Positions 17,181 through 25,587 of a stretch of DNA of 64,000 nt are shown here, one piece after another. The notes beneath the pieces were generated by a model that was not told the DNA's origin, made no database searches, and saw only the letters and a list, made by a program, of their open reading frames with translations. Positions within the stretch are counted from its first letter, which is position 1, and each line of letters begins with the position of its first letter. A program made the position numbers and the translations under genes. The DNA is from Faecalispora anaeroviscerum (GTDB lineage: Bacteria; Bacillota; Clostridia; Oscillospirales; Acutalibacteraceae): assembly GCF_947568225.1 (NCBI RefSeq), contig NZ_CANOOQ010000001.1, positions 2,232,001-2,296,000 on the forward strand, read 5' to 3'.

Positions 17181-17252
17181 CTTTCGAAAATAAGATGAGA
17201 AAATTTCAGGATACCGCCTTCGGGGCGGAAAGGAATCAGGTGCGAAACAAAT

Positions 17253-19139
17253 ATGTATCAGGCAGATCAATATGATGTGGTTGTGATCGGCGCGGGCCAC
17301 GCCGGAATTGAAGCGGCTCTGGCCGCCGCGCGGCTGGGCTGCCGCACGGTTATCTTTACAATTAATCTGGATGCGGTGGGAAACTGCCCGTGCAACCCCT
17401 CTATCGGGGGAACAGCAAAGGGGCATCTTGTGCGTGAAATCGATGCGCTGGGCGGTGAAATGGGCAAAACAGCGGATGCCTGCACACTGCAGAATCGAAT
17501 GCTGAATCTGGGCAAAGGCCCGGCGGTGCATTCGTTGCGTGCGCAGATTGACCGGCGCGAATATTCTAAGCTCATGAAGCACAAGCTCGAACTTCAGCCA
17601 AACCTACAGCTCAAGCAGGGTGAAATTGTAGACCTGTTCCGCAACGAGGACGGCTCCTGGCAGGCGGTGACGCGCATGGGCGCGGGCTACACCGCTCAAT
17701 GCGTGGTACTCGCTACTGGAACTTATCTCAGTGGAAAAATCTATGTGGGCGATGTTTCCTACGAAAGCGGGCCGGATGGATTGTTCCCGGCCGCGTTTTT
17801 ATCTCAGCCGTTGCGCAAGCTGGGGGTGAATCTGCGCCGTTTTAAAACAGGTACACCCGCGCGTGTGCTGCGTTCCAGCATCGATTTTACCGGGCTGGAG
17901 GTGCAGGCGGGCGACGAACCGGTTGTCCCGTTTTCCTACGATACCACCGAGCTGCCAAAGAATAGCGCGGTGTGCCATATTGCATGGACAAACGACGCCA
18001 CGAAGGAAATCATCTTGAAAAATATTCATCGGTCACCGCTCTATGCCGGTAAGATCGAAGGGGTGGGGCCGCGCTATTGCCCCAGTTTTGAAGATAAAAT
18101 TATGCGATTCACCGATAAGAAGCGCCACCAGCTGTTTATTGAGCCCTGCGGCCTTGATACCGAGGAGCTGTATTTGCAGGGGATGTCCTCCTCTCTGCCG
18201 GAGGAGGTGCAGTTAGCCTTTTACCGTACGATTGCGGGACTGGAGCATGTGGAGATCATGCGCTGTGCCTATGCAATCGAGTACGATTGCGTTGACCCTT
18301 TGCAGCTCGACCCTACGCTGGAATTTCAAGATTTACCTGGCCTGTATGGTGCTGGGCAGTTCAACGGCAGCTCAGGCTATGAGGAAGCCGCCGCGCAGGG
18401 GCTGCTTGCGGGCATCAACGCCGCGCGGCGCGCGCAGAACAGAGAACAGGTGATTCTCGACCGTGCAGGCTCGTACCTCGGCACACTGGTGGATGACCTT
18501 GTCACGAAGGGCGTCAGCGACCCGTACCGTATGATGACCTCGCGCTCGGAATACCGGCTCGTACTGCGGCAGGACAACGCGGACGAGCGTATGACCCCGC
18601 TGGGACATGAACTCGGGCTGATCAGCGACGAGCGCTTTGCTCGCTTTCAGGAGAAACAGGCCTTGAAGGAGCAGGAGAGAAAGCGCGCGGAGCAGACGGT
18701 GTTTTCTCCCACAGAAGAGTTGAATCAGATTCTTGTTTCACGTGGAACAACACCGGTTTCGACCGGCGTACACCTGATCGACCTGCTGCGCCGCCCGGAA
18801 CTCAATTATGAGGTACTGGCCCCGGTGGATACCGGACGACCCGTGTTACCTTCTGCCGTGCTGGAAAATGTGGAAATTGAAATTAAGTACGAAGGGTATA
18901 TCCGCCGCCAGAAAGCGGACATTGCGGAAATGCGCCGCTTGGAGCAGCGCCTGCTGCCTAAGGGCTTTGATTATACCGGAATCACCGGCCTGCGGCTTGA
19001 AGCGCGGGAAAAGCTGCAAAAAATTCGCCCGGCGAGCATCGGCCAGGCCTCGCGCATTTCTGGCGTGAGCCCGGCGGATCTTTCGGTCCTCCTGATCTGG
19101 CTCGCCCGGCAGGACGGAAAGGAGGAAGCAGCCCTTTGA
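17253..19139 (+). CDS. mnmG: tRNA uridine-5-carboxymethylaminomethyl synthase MnmG
   Basis: MnmG (GidA) is the FAD-dependent partner of MnmE. The 628-residue protein begins with the FAD-binding loop VVVIGAGHAGIEAALAAARL and contains the family blocks NPSIGGTAKGHLVREIDALGG, TGTYLSGKI, FKTGTPARV and GQFNGSSGYEEAAAQGL. The C-terminal helical domain with KYEGYIRRQ binds MnmE. The ATG at 17253 lies ten bases after AGGTG. A parS-like sequence lies inside the coding region at 18734-18749. The TGA overlaps the rsmG TTG start. Confidence 0.97.
   Translation: MYQADQYDVVVIGAGHAGIEAALAAARLGCRTVIFTINLDAVGNCPCNPSIGGTAKGHLVREIDALGGEMGKTADACTLQNRMLNLGKGPAVHSLRAQIDRREYSKLMKHKLELQPNLQLKQGEIVDLFRNEDGSWQAVTRMGAGYTAQCVVLATGTYLSGKIYVGDVSYESGPDGLFPAAFLSQPLRKLGVNLRRFKTGTPARVLRSSIDFTGLEVQAGDEPVVPFSYDTTELPKNSAVCHIAWTNDATKEIILKNIHRSPLYAGKIEGVGPRYCPSFEDKIMRFTDKKRHQLFIEPCGLDTEELYLQGMSSSLPEEVQLAFYRTIAGLEHVEIMRCAYAIEYDCVDPLQLDPTLEFQDLPGLYGAGQFNGSSGYEEAAAQGLLAGINAARRAQNREQVILDRAGSYLGTLVDDLVTKGVSDPYRMMTSRSEYRLVLRQDNADERMTPLGHELGLISDERFARFQEKQALKEQERKRAEQTVFSPTEELNQILVSRGTTPVSTGVHLIDLLRRPELNYEVLAPVDTGRPVLPSAVLENVEIEIKYEGYIRRQKADIAEMRRLEQRLLPKGFDYTGITGLRLEAREKLQKIRPASIGQASRISGVSPADLSVLLIWLARQDGKEEAAL
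18734..18749. promoter_or_regulatory. parS-like site inside mnmG
   Basis: TGTTTCACGTGGAACA differs by one base from the consensus parS palindrome TGTTTCACGTGAAACA. Firmicutes chromosomes carry several parS sites near the origin, some inside genes, so this is a plausible ParB nucleation site. Confidence 0.7.
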
Positions 19140-19849
19140 TCAATATTGAGCAGCGTCTGATCGAGCTTTCTGCGCAGTACGGCCTTCCTCTCAGCGCCCA
19201 ACAGACCGCAGCCTTCCAAACGTACATGGAGCTGCTGCTGGATTGGAACGAAAAAATGAACCTGACGGCAATCACGGAGCCGCAGCAGGTAGTGGAGAAG
19301 CATTTTCTTGACAGCCTGCTTTTGATAAAGGCCGTTGAGATTCCCAAGAATGGGAAGGTAATCGATGTTGGCACCGGCGCGGGATTTCCCGGAATTCCTC
19401 TTCTGCTGTATCGGCCAGACATTCGCCTGACCTTGCTTGACAGCTTGCAGAAGCGCCTGACCTTTTTGCAGGCGGTGTGCGATGCATTGGGTCTTTCTGC
19501 CGAGTTGATTCACGCGAGAGCGGAAGAGGGCAGCCGGCAGCCAAAGCTTCGCGAACAGTTTGATTTGGCATGTGCGCGTGCCGTCGCGCCGCTGCCGGTG
19601 CTGTGTGAGTACTGTGTGCCGTTTGTACGGCGAGGCGGCGCTTTTGCGGCTATGAAGGGTCCGGGCGCGGCAGAGGAATCGGTTGCCGCAGCAAAAGCAA
19701 TTTCGCTTTTGGGCGCGCACGCGGAAAGTACACAGTCTTTTACACTGCCGGACGGCAGCGAGCGGAATATTATTCTCTGCCGTAAAATAGCGGCCACCTC
19801 CGACAAATATCCGCGTCACGGCTCAAAAATTGCGAAAACTCCCCTTTAA
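19136..19849 (+). CDS. rsmG: 16S rRNA 7-methylguanosine methyltransferase RsmG
   Basis: RsmG (GidB) methylates G527 of 16S rRNA using S-adenosylmethionine. The 237-residue product shows WNEKMNLTAIT, the SAM-binding loop VIDVGTGAGFPGIPL and LLDSLQKRLTFL, with ARAVAPLPVL and KGPGAAEE further on. The TTG start overlaps the mnmG stop (TTGA), so the two are translationally coupled. The mnmE-mnmG-rsmG-noc order is the common Firmicutes origin-proximal arrangement. Confidence 0.95.
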   Translation: MINIEQRLIELSAQYGLPLSAQQTAAFQTYMELLLDWNEKMNLTAITEPQQVVEKHFLDSLLLIKAVEIPKNGKVIDVGTGAGFPGIPLLLYRPDIRLTLLDSLQKRLTFLQAVCDALGLSAELIHARAEEGSRQPKLREQFDLACARAVAPLPVLCEYCVPFVRRGGAFAAMKGPGAAEESVAAAKAISLLGAHAESTQSFTLPDGSERNIILCRKIAATSDKYPRHGSKIAKTPL

Positions 19850-19957
19850 TAGTCATAAATCCAAGCAAAAAATTATTTGGACAAGTCATAATTCAACAGA
19901 ACATTCGCCGCCGCCTGTGCTATTCTGAAGAAAACAGACAAGCAGGGAGGCGGCGAT

Positions 19958-20782
19958 TTGTTATTATTCCAAGAAAAGAAGCGGGTACACGATATTCCGC
20001 TGAATCAAATCCGGCCCAATCCGTCGCAGCCGCGCCGTATCTTTGCGCCGCGTGAACTGCAAGAGCTTTCCGACAGCATCCGCTTAAACGGATTGCTGCA
20101 GCCGCTTACCATACGCAAGGTGCCGGGCGGTTATGAATTGATCGCCGGAGAGCGCCGACTGCGCGCCTGTTTTATGGCCGGGATGAAAAGCGCACCGAGC
20201 ATATTGGTAGATTGCGACGAACAGCAGTCTGCAATTTATGCAATCCTCGAAAATCTTCAACGGCAGGATCTGCAGATTTTCGAAGAGGCGGAGGGAATCC
20301 GCCGGCTGATTGAGGAGTGGGGCGTTACTCAGGAGGAAGCGGCGTCGCGGCTTGGGAAGAGTCAGTCCGCAATTGCAAATAAGCTGCGTCTGCTCCGTCT
20401 GTCAAAAGTAGAGCAAACTATGATCTCTCACGCGGGATTAACCGAGCGCCATGCGCGCGCGCTGCTGCGTGTGGAGAGCGAGGCCGTTCGCATCCGGCTT
20501 TTAAACCGGATTATTGAAGAGAACCTGAACGTTCGCCAGACGGAAGAGCTGATTAACGAAGAAATTGAAAAGCGTACACAGCCACAAGCTGTAAAGAATA
20601 AGCGTACCTTTGTAATTAAGGATGTGCGGCTGTTTTTAAATACGATCCGGCACGCGGTAGATACAATGCGCCAGTCCGGAATTGACGCGGTAGAGCAGAA
20701 CCGCGAAACTGAAGAGTTTATTGAGTACGTGGTGCGTATCCCAAAGGAGCAGGCGGTCACAAACAAACGCAGACCGGCCTGA
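19958..20782 (+). CDS. noc: Nucleoid occlusion protein Noc (ParB family)
   Basis: Noc is a CTP-dependent DNA-sliding clamp that blocks division over the nucleoid. The 274-residue protein has the ParB/Srx CTP-binding domain (IRPNPSQPRRIF, GLLQPLTIRKVPGGYELIAGERRLRAC without break, ENLQRQDL) and a helix-turn-helix domain (TQEEAASRLGKSQSAIANKL). The short N-terminal MLLFQEKKRVHDI is compatible with the membrane-targeting helix of Noc. TTG start with GGGAGG seven bases before. It differs from the true parB at 23266, which is paired with parA; position after rsmG supports Noc. Confidence 0.85.
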   Translation: MLLFQEKKRVHDIPLNQIRPNPSQPRRIFAPRELQELSDSIRLNGLLQPLTIRKVPGGYELIAGERRLRACFMAGMKSAPSILVDCDEQQSAIYAILENLQRQDLQIFEEAEGIRRLIEEWGVTQEEAASRLGKSQSAIANKLRLLRLSKVEQTMISHAGLTERHARALLRVESEAVRIRLLNRIIEENLNVRQTEELINEEIEKRTQPQAVKNKRTFVIKDVRLFLNTIRHAVDTMRQSGIDAVEQNRETEEFIEYVVRIPKEQAVTNKRRPA

Positions 20783-20830
20783 ATGAGTTCACTTACAAGG
20801 AATTTCCCCATTCCCTTATTTATTTTCCAC

Positions 20831-20872
20831 AGTAAAAGAGCGGAGCATTTGCTCCGCTCTTTTACTGTTATA
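20831..20872 (+). terminator. Strong terminator after noc
   Basis: A perfect 16-bp stem (AGTAAAAGAGCGGAGC, loop ATTT, complement 20851-20866) closes the mnmE-noc gene string. Confidence 0.85.
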
Positions 20873-20989
20873 TGTGCTTACAGTGCCTGCTGGCGCAGGG
20901 TTTGCTTCTTTTCTGAAGTCGTGTTTCTGTTACTTAAGAATAGATTGTTTTCCTTTCGATATCGCGAGAGGAAGGCTGTTTTTTTATTG

Positions 20990-21135
20990 CGGTTCCCGCA
21001 GGGGAGATTCTGCTGGCGCAAGCATACCCCTCATGCCGGGGCGGGTATTTACTTTCTTTACGAAAAGAAAGGAAACAAAGATTCGCCCAAGGCTCCGCCT
21101 TCGGAATCCGTTTTTGGGAACGGTTCCTGCTCCCA
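20990..21135. repeat. Dispersed mosaic repeat, locus A, inverted half-copy
   Basis: The segment with TTCCCGCAGGGGAGATTCTG, CCCCTCATGCCGGGGCGGG and GGAATCCGTTTTTGGGAAC is an inverted relative of the copies at 21328-21610 and 21691-21980, so long intramolecular pairing is possible. The same blocks recur near 43.3 and 61.0 kb. No credible gene is present. Confidence 0.75.
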
Positions 21136-21224
21136 TTAACAATAGCCGTCGGAAAAGCGCTCTATGGTAAGTGCGCACGCGCCTTGTTTTCTGGAAACAG
21201 GCAGTGTACCGGTTTCATTCGGCG

Positions 21225-21610
21225 GCGCACCCTTACCGAGCGCTCTCGTTGGCTTGGAGAAGAGCCTCCTTACAGTAGCTTTGATTGGAAGTTCAACCAT
21301 AGTTCTGATATGTCGATTAAAAATGCGGCGAAGCCGCACCGAAAAACTGCGAGCCAACGAGAGCGCTTTGAAAATGCCCGCCGACAGACGGGATAGCAAA
21401 GTTTATTTTTAGATTAAGCTCGGAGAGTGGGCATTTTCAATGGAGCGCCTTCCCGGTGGCTGGTGGCGGCACTCGTCGGAACTGTTCCCCAAACGGATTC
21501 CAAAGGTGCCCTTTGGAAGGCCTTTGCTTCCTTTCGTCCTTTCACGAAAGGAAGTGCCCGCCCCGGCATGAGGGGCAAGCCCTGCGCCAGCAGAATTTTC
21601 ACGGGAAAAC
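21225..21610. repeat. Dispersed mosaic repeat, locus A, copy 1
   Basis: The unit contains outward copies of an 18-bp word (CGAGCGCTCTCGTTGGCT at 21238 and its complement at 21350), then a GAAAATGCCCGCCGAC/GTGGGCATTTTC hairpin, ACGGATTCCAAAGGTGCCC and GCCCCGGCATGAGGGGCAAG, and ends with CAGCAGAATTTTCACGGG. The same order recurs at 21691, 43564 and 61300. It encodes spurious frames on both strands, none with a ribosome site or family match. Confidence 0.8.
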
Positions 21611-21629
21611 TCGCAGAAAAAACAAACTC

Positions 21630-21980
21630 TTTTACATTGCGCACGAGCCTTGTTTTGTGAAAACAGGCAGTTAACTAATTCCGTTCGGCAGCGAAGCCGC
21701 ACCGAAAAACTTCGAGCTAACGAGAGCGCTTTGAAAATGCCCGCCGACGGACGGGATAGCAAAGTTTATTTTTAGATGAAGCTCGGAGAGTGGGCATTTC
21801 CAATGGAGTGCCTTCCCGAAGGCTTTCGTTTACACAATGAGGGATTGTTCCCCAAACGGATTCCAAAGGTGCCCTTTGGCGAGTCTTTGCTTCCTTTCGC
21901 CTCGTTGCGAAAGGAAGTGCCCGACCCGGCACGAGGGGCAAGCCCTGCGCCAGCAGAATTGTCACGGGAAATCTCCCGCA
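21630..21980. repeat. Dispersed mosaic repeat, locus A, copy 2
   Basis: A direct, slightly diverged copy of the preceding unit, joined by a GCACGAGCCTTGTTTTGTG linker also present near 43975 and, in part, near 61255. Differences between copies are scattered substitutions, suggesting amplification followed by drift. Confidence 0.8.
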
Positions 21981-22087
21981 AAAATAATTTATTTTTTTAC
22001 AAACAAAAAACTTTTGCCGGGAGGAGTAAAGCCCCGCACCGGCACGGGCACAAGACCTACACCGAATGAGTACAGAAATAATCTGAT

Positions 22088-22235
22088 TGTGGAAAATCAG
22101 GCAGAGGTTGTTTGTGGAAAACGTTACAGCTCATCCGTCAAAACAATTCCACCGACGTAGTGGAAAAGAACAGAAAGAAAAGCATTTCCAAGAATCACGA
22201 CTTTTCCACAGAGAAAGGAGAAAATCAGTGGAAAA
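22088..22235. promoter_or_regulatory. Cluster of DnaA-box-like words upstream of parA
   Basis: Within 150 bases there are TGTGGAAAA at 22088 and 22113, TTTTCCACA at 22202, and AGTGGAAAA at 22159 and 22227. The first three are one mismatch from the DnaA box TTATCCACA or its complement. The region has no ribosome site or recognisable coding function. Clustering suggests a DnaA-binding region; binding itself is not shown. Confidence 0.4.
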
Positions 22236-22271
22236 TTTGAAGAGTGATCATAAAGAAGAAAAACCAGCGGT

Positions 22272-22287
22272 TGTTCCACGTGAAACA
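22272..22287. promoter_or_regulatory. parS centromere site
   Basis: TGTTCCACGTGAAACA is one base from the consensus parS palindrome and lies 200 bases upstream of parA-parB, a classical position. Confidence 0.85.
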
Positions 22288-22310
22288 CGTACTTTTTACT
22301 GAAAAGCCCT

Positions 22311-22338
22311 TTATCAGATTCAAAAAGAGTGCTATAAT
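22311..22338 (+). promoter_or_regulatory. parA promoter
   Basis: An extended -10 element (TGC plus TATAAT at 22333-22338) with a weak TTATCA 16 bases upstream. It starts only 25 bases after parS, so ParB spreading could affect it. Confidence 0.55.
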
Positions 22339-22486
22339 GATTTACAGTGCAGTTTTTGACGGCTGAGAGAGTAGAAACAGAAGAAGCGTCAACGGCTAAA
22401 GAGTGCGCTGTGAAAAGCACAGGCTATGCATTTTGATCGTGTTTTAAATAAAATTATCCTATTAAGAGAAGCGGGGAACGAATGTC

Positions 22487-23269
22487 ATGGGCAAAATCAT
22501 TGCGATTGCAAACCAAAAGGGCGGTGTGGGCAAGACAACCACCGCCGTTAATTTGGCGGCTTCTCTTGGGAGTTTGGGAAAAAAGACGCTCCTGATTGAC
22601 ATTGACCCGCAGGGAAATTCCTCCAGCGGCGTTGGAGTGGATCGCCGCAAGCTGAAAAACAGCGTTTACGAAATTCTGTTGGACGAGACGAAGCCGAATG
22701 AGGTTTTGATCCACACCGGCTTTCAGAATCTGGATTTGATTCCATCCAGTATGGATTTGGCCGCGGCGGAGCTGGAACTGGTTAGCCTCAAAAACCGCGA
22801 ATCCATTCTGCGGCGCGCGATTCTGCCGCTGCGCGCGGAGTATGATTACATCATTATGGATTGTCCTCCTTCGCTAGGAATTATCACAACAAATGCGCTT
22901 TGCGTTGCGGATACGCTGTTGGTTCCGCTTCAGTGTGAGTATTACGCGCTCGAGGGCCTTTCGCAGCTGATGAACTCGGTGCGGCGTGTCAAGCGGCAGT
23001 ATAACGAGCAGCTCGACATTGAGGGAGTGCTTCTCACCATGTACGATGGGCGCCTGAATCTGACTCAACAGGTTGTGGATGAGGTAAAGCGGTATTTCCC
23101 CCGTAAGGTATTTGCCACCGTTGTGCCGCGCACGGTGCGGCTGTCGGAAGCGCCAAGCTTTGGCAAGCCGGTATTGTATTTCGACCGCATGTCGAAGGGC
23201 TCTGTGGCCTACGAAGCGCTGGCGAAGGAAATCATTCAAAACAATCAGGGAGAGGGGCGTACGGAATGA
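22487..23269 (+). CDS. parA: Chromosome partitioning ATPase ParA/Soj
   Basis: ParA is a Walker-type ATPase that, with ParB, positions origins and in Bacillus also controls DnaA. The 260-residue protein starts MGKIIAIANQKGGVGKTTTA, carrying the deviant Walker A motif KGGVGKTT with the signature lysine, and has LLIDIDPQGN and YIIMDCPPSLG. The C-terminal ATVVPRTVRLSEAPSFGKPV block is typical. The ATGA overlap with parB indicates translational coupling. Confidence 0.96.
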   Translation: MGKIIAIANQKGGVGKTTTAVNLAASLGSLGKKTLLIDIDPQGNSSSGVGVDRRKLKNSVYEILLDETKPNEVLIHTGFQNLDLIPSSMDLAAAELELVSLKNRESILRRAILPLRAEYDYIIMDCPPSLGIITTNALCVADTLLVPLQCEYYALEGLSQLMNSVRRVKRQYNEQLDIEGVLLTMYDGRLNLTQQVVDEVKRYFPRKVFATVVPRTVRLSEAPSFGKPVLYFDRMSKGSVAYEALAKEIIQNNQGEGRTE

Positions 23270-24129
23270 AAAAAAGGGGCGGTCTTGGAAAGGGCCTGGA
23301 CGCCATCTTTGCAGAAAACGATACGGAGAATCAGAATTCTTCCATTGCGCTTCCTCTGCGCGAGATTGAGCCGAACCGTGCCCAGCCCAGAAAGCAGTTT
23401 GACGAAGGCGCTCTGGCAGAGCTGGCGGATTCTATCTCTCAGCACGGGGTGCTGCAGCCGCTTCTGGTAAGGCCGCTTGTCAGCGGAGGGTACCAGATCG
23501 TAGCGGGCGAACGCCGATGGCGTGCGGCGCGCATGGCCGGGCTTACCGAAGTGCCCGCTGTTGTGCGGGAGATGTCTGATCAGCAGGTGATGCAGCTTGC
23601 GCTGATCGAAAACCTGCAGCGAGAGGATTTAACCTCGCTGGAAGAGGCTCAGGGCTATCAGACACTAATGGAATCCTATGAGCTTACGCAGGAGGAGATC
23701 GCGAAGATCGTCGGCAAATCGCGACCCGCCGTGGCAAATGCTTTGCGGCTTTTAAACCTGCCGGAGGCCGTGCGTGAGATGGTTGCCACGGGGAAGCTCT
23801 CCGCCGGGCACGCAAGAACGTTGCTGCCGATTCCATCGGCGCAGGACATGCTCGAAATGGCACAGTTAACGGTAAAGCATGGTATTTCTGTGCGTGAACT
23901 GGAAAAAATGGTAAAGAAATTTCTGTCGCACGAAACAGAGACGGAACCGGCCGCATCCAGAAAAAAGAAGCCCCGCTATTTTGAAGAGGTGGAGCTTGCC
24001 CTGAATACCCATCTGGGCCGAAAGGTAAAGGTGGAGGGCGGCAAAAACAAAGGAATGCTGCAAATTGAATTTTATGGTGAAGAGGATTTAGCGAATCTGG
24101 TCAACAGTCTGAAATTTCACACAGATTGA
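23266..24129 (+). CDS. parB: Chromosome partitioning protein ParB/Spo0J
   Basis: ParB is a CTP-dependent clamp that loads at parS and recruits condensin. The 287-residue protein has the N-terminal ParA-activating KRGGLGKGLDAIF segment, the CTP-binding blocks PNRAQPRKQF, GVLQPLLVRPL and GERRWRAARMAG, ENLQREDL, the helix-turn-helix (TQEEIAKIVGKSRPAVANAL) and a C-terminal dimerisation domain. Coupled to parA by a four-base overlap. Two parS-like sites lie within 5 kb. Confidence 0.96.
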   Translation: MKKRGGLGKGLDAIFAENDTENQNSSIALPLREIEPNRAQPRKQFDEGALAELADSISQHGVLQPLLVRPLVSGGYQIVAGERRWRAARMAGLTEVPAVVREMSDQQVMQLALIENLQREDLTSLEEAQGYQTLMESYELTQEEIAKIVGKSRPAVANALRLLNLPEAVREMVATGKLSAGHARTLLPIPSAQDMLEMAQLTVKHGISVRELEKMVKKFLSHETETEPAASRKKKPRYFEEVELALNTHLGRKVKVEGGKNKGMLQIEFYGEEDLANLVNSLKFHTD

Positions 24130-24173
24130 ACCGGAACAAGTCCCTGCACTAATAATAAAGGAGAAGAACGCAC

Positions 24174-25466
24174 ATGTTGGATATTAAAGTGATCCGCGAA
24201 AATCCGGATCGAGTCAAAGCGGCCATGAAAGCCAGAAATATGGATGCGGATCAGGTGATTGAATCCATTTTGCAGATCGATGTGGACCGCCGCCGCGTTA
24301 CCGGCGAAACCGAAAGCCTTAAGGCACAGCAGAACGCAGACACCAAGCAAATTCCGATTCTGAAAAAAGAGGGGAAAGACACTACGGAGCTGATGGCTCA
24401 GCTCAAGCAGCTTTCCGACCAGATTAAGGAAAAGGATGCGGTGCTGGGCGAGCTGGAAGAGCAGCAGCTTGACTTGCTGCTCACCTTGCCGAATATTCCG
24501 GCGGCAGATGTGCCACTGGGCAAGGATGATACCGAAAATAAAGAACTGCGCCGCTGGCATGAGCCTACCAAGTTCAACTTTGAGCCGAAGGCTCACTGGG
24601 ATTTGGGGAAGGAACTTGGAATCCTCGACCCCGAAACGGCGGCGAAGGTTACAGGTGCGCGCTTCCATTTTTATAAGGGACTTGGCGCACGGCTGGAGCG
24701 TTCGATCATCAACTTCTTTCTCAATACACATACCGGGCACGGGTACACTGAAATTTTCCCGCCCTTTATGGTGAACCGCGCATCGATGACCGGCACCGGC
24801 CAATTGCCCAAGTTCGAAATGGACGCATATAGGGTCATCAACAAAGACACGGCTGAGGATTACTTCCTGATTCCCACCGCCGAGGTTCCGGTAACGAATA
24901 TGCACCGCAGCGAGATTCTGGATGGCGCCAGCCTGCCGATGAAATACTGCGCGTATTCGGCGTGCTTCCGCGCCGAGGCCGGTTCCGCCGGGCGCGATAC
25001 CCGCGGCCTGATTCGCCAGCATCAGTTCAACAAGGTGGAACTGGTCAAATTTGCGGACCCCGCTACCTCCTATCAGGAGCTGGAGTCCCTCACGAATGAC
25101 GCCGAGCGCGTGTTGCAGCTTCTTGGCCTGCCGTACCGCGTGGTTTGTCTCTCCACCGGTGATCTGGGATTCTCCTCCGCCAAGACGTACGACATTGAGG
25201 TCTGGATGCCCTCCTATAACCGTTATGTAGAGATTTCCTCCTGCTCGAACTTTGAGGATTTCCAGGCGCGGCGGGCGCAGATCCGCTTTAAGGCGACCCC
25301 GCGCGACAAGGCACAGCTGGTGCATACACTGAATGGCTCCGGTGTGGCGATTGGCCGCACTGTGGCGGCGATTTTGGAAAACTACCAGAATGCCGACGGC
25401 AGCGTTACCATTCCGGAGGTTTTGCGTCCGTTCATGGGCGTAGATGCGATCGGGCGCCCGGAATAA
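24174..25466 (+). CDS. serS: Seryl-tRNA synthetase
   Basis: SerS charges tRNA-Ser with serine. The 430-residue class II enzyme has an N-terminal coiled coil (residues about 25-105, rich in Glu/Lys/Gln) that grips the tRNA long arm, motif 1 around ERSIINFFLNTHTGHGYTE, TAEVPVTN, motif 2 (FRAEAGSAGRDTRGLIRQHQ) and motif 3 (GSGVAIGRTVAAILENYQ). Start at 24174 has AAAGGAG upstream. Length is normal. Confidence 0.97.
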   Translation: MLDIKVIRENPDRVKAAMKARNMDADQVIESILQIDVDRRRVTGETESLKAQQNADTKQIPILKKEGKDTTELMAQLKQLSDQIKEKDAVLGELEEQQLDLLLTLPNIPAADVPLGKDDTENKELRRWHEPTKFNFEPKAHWDLGKELGILDPETAAKVTGARFHFYKGLGARLERSIINFFLNTHTGHGYTEIFPPFMVNRASMTGTGQLPKFEMDAYRVINKDTAEDYFLIPTAEVPVTNMHRSEILDGASLPMKYCAYSACFRAEAGSAGRDTRGLIRQHQFNKVELVKFADPATSYQELESLTNDAERVLQLLGLPYRVVCLSTGDLGFSSAKTYDIEVWMPSYNRYVEISSCSNFEDFQARRAQIRFKATPRDKAQLVHTLNGSGVAIGRTVAAILENYQNADGSVTIPEVLRPFMGVDAIGRPE

Positions 25467-25542
25467 GCACTGGCAGCTTCCCCAGCCGGTAGGTAGCCGG
25501 TTCCCGTTTAAAACAAAAACGGGAGGGAAATCAACTTTCAAT

Positions 25543-25570
25543 CCGCCCCGGGAATTCCCGGGGCGGTTCT
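25543..25570 (+). terminator. Palindromic hairpin after serS
   Basis: CCGCCCCGGGAATTCCCGGGGCGG is a perfect 24-base palindrome followed by TTCTTCC. It may act as a weak terminator or mRNA-stability element between serS and the thioesterase gene, whose ribosome site follows at once. Confidence 0.5.
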
Positions 25571-25587
25571 TCCAAAGGAGCGTATAT

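Noticed and set aside
21136..21981. Frames on both strands in the repeat loci (also 43056-44094 and 60726-61706)
   Set aside because: The peptides are conserved only because the DNA repeats are; frames shift between copies and lack ribosome sites.
22087..22302. 71-residue frame upstream of parA
   Set aside because: It translates the DnaA-box-like words and parS; composition is not protein-like and no start signal exists.
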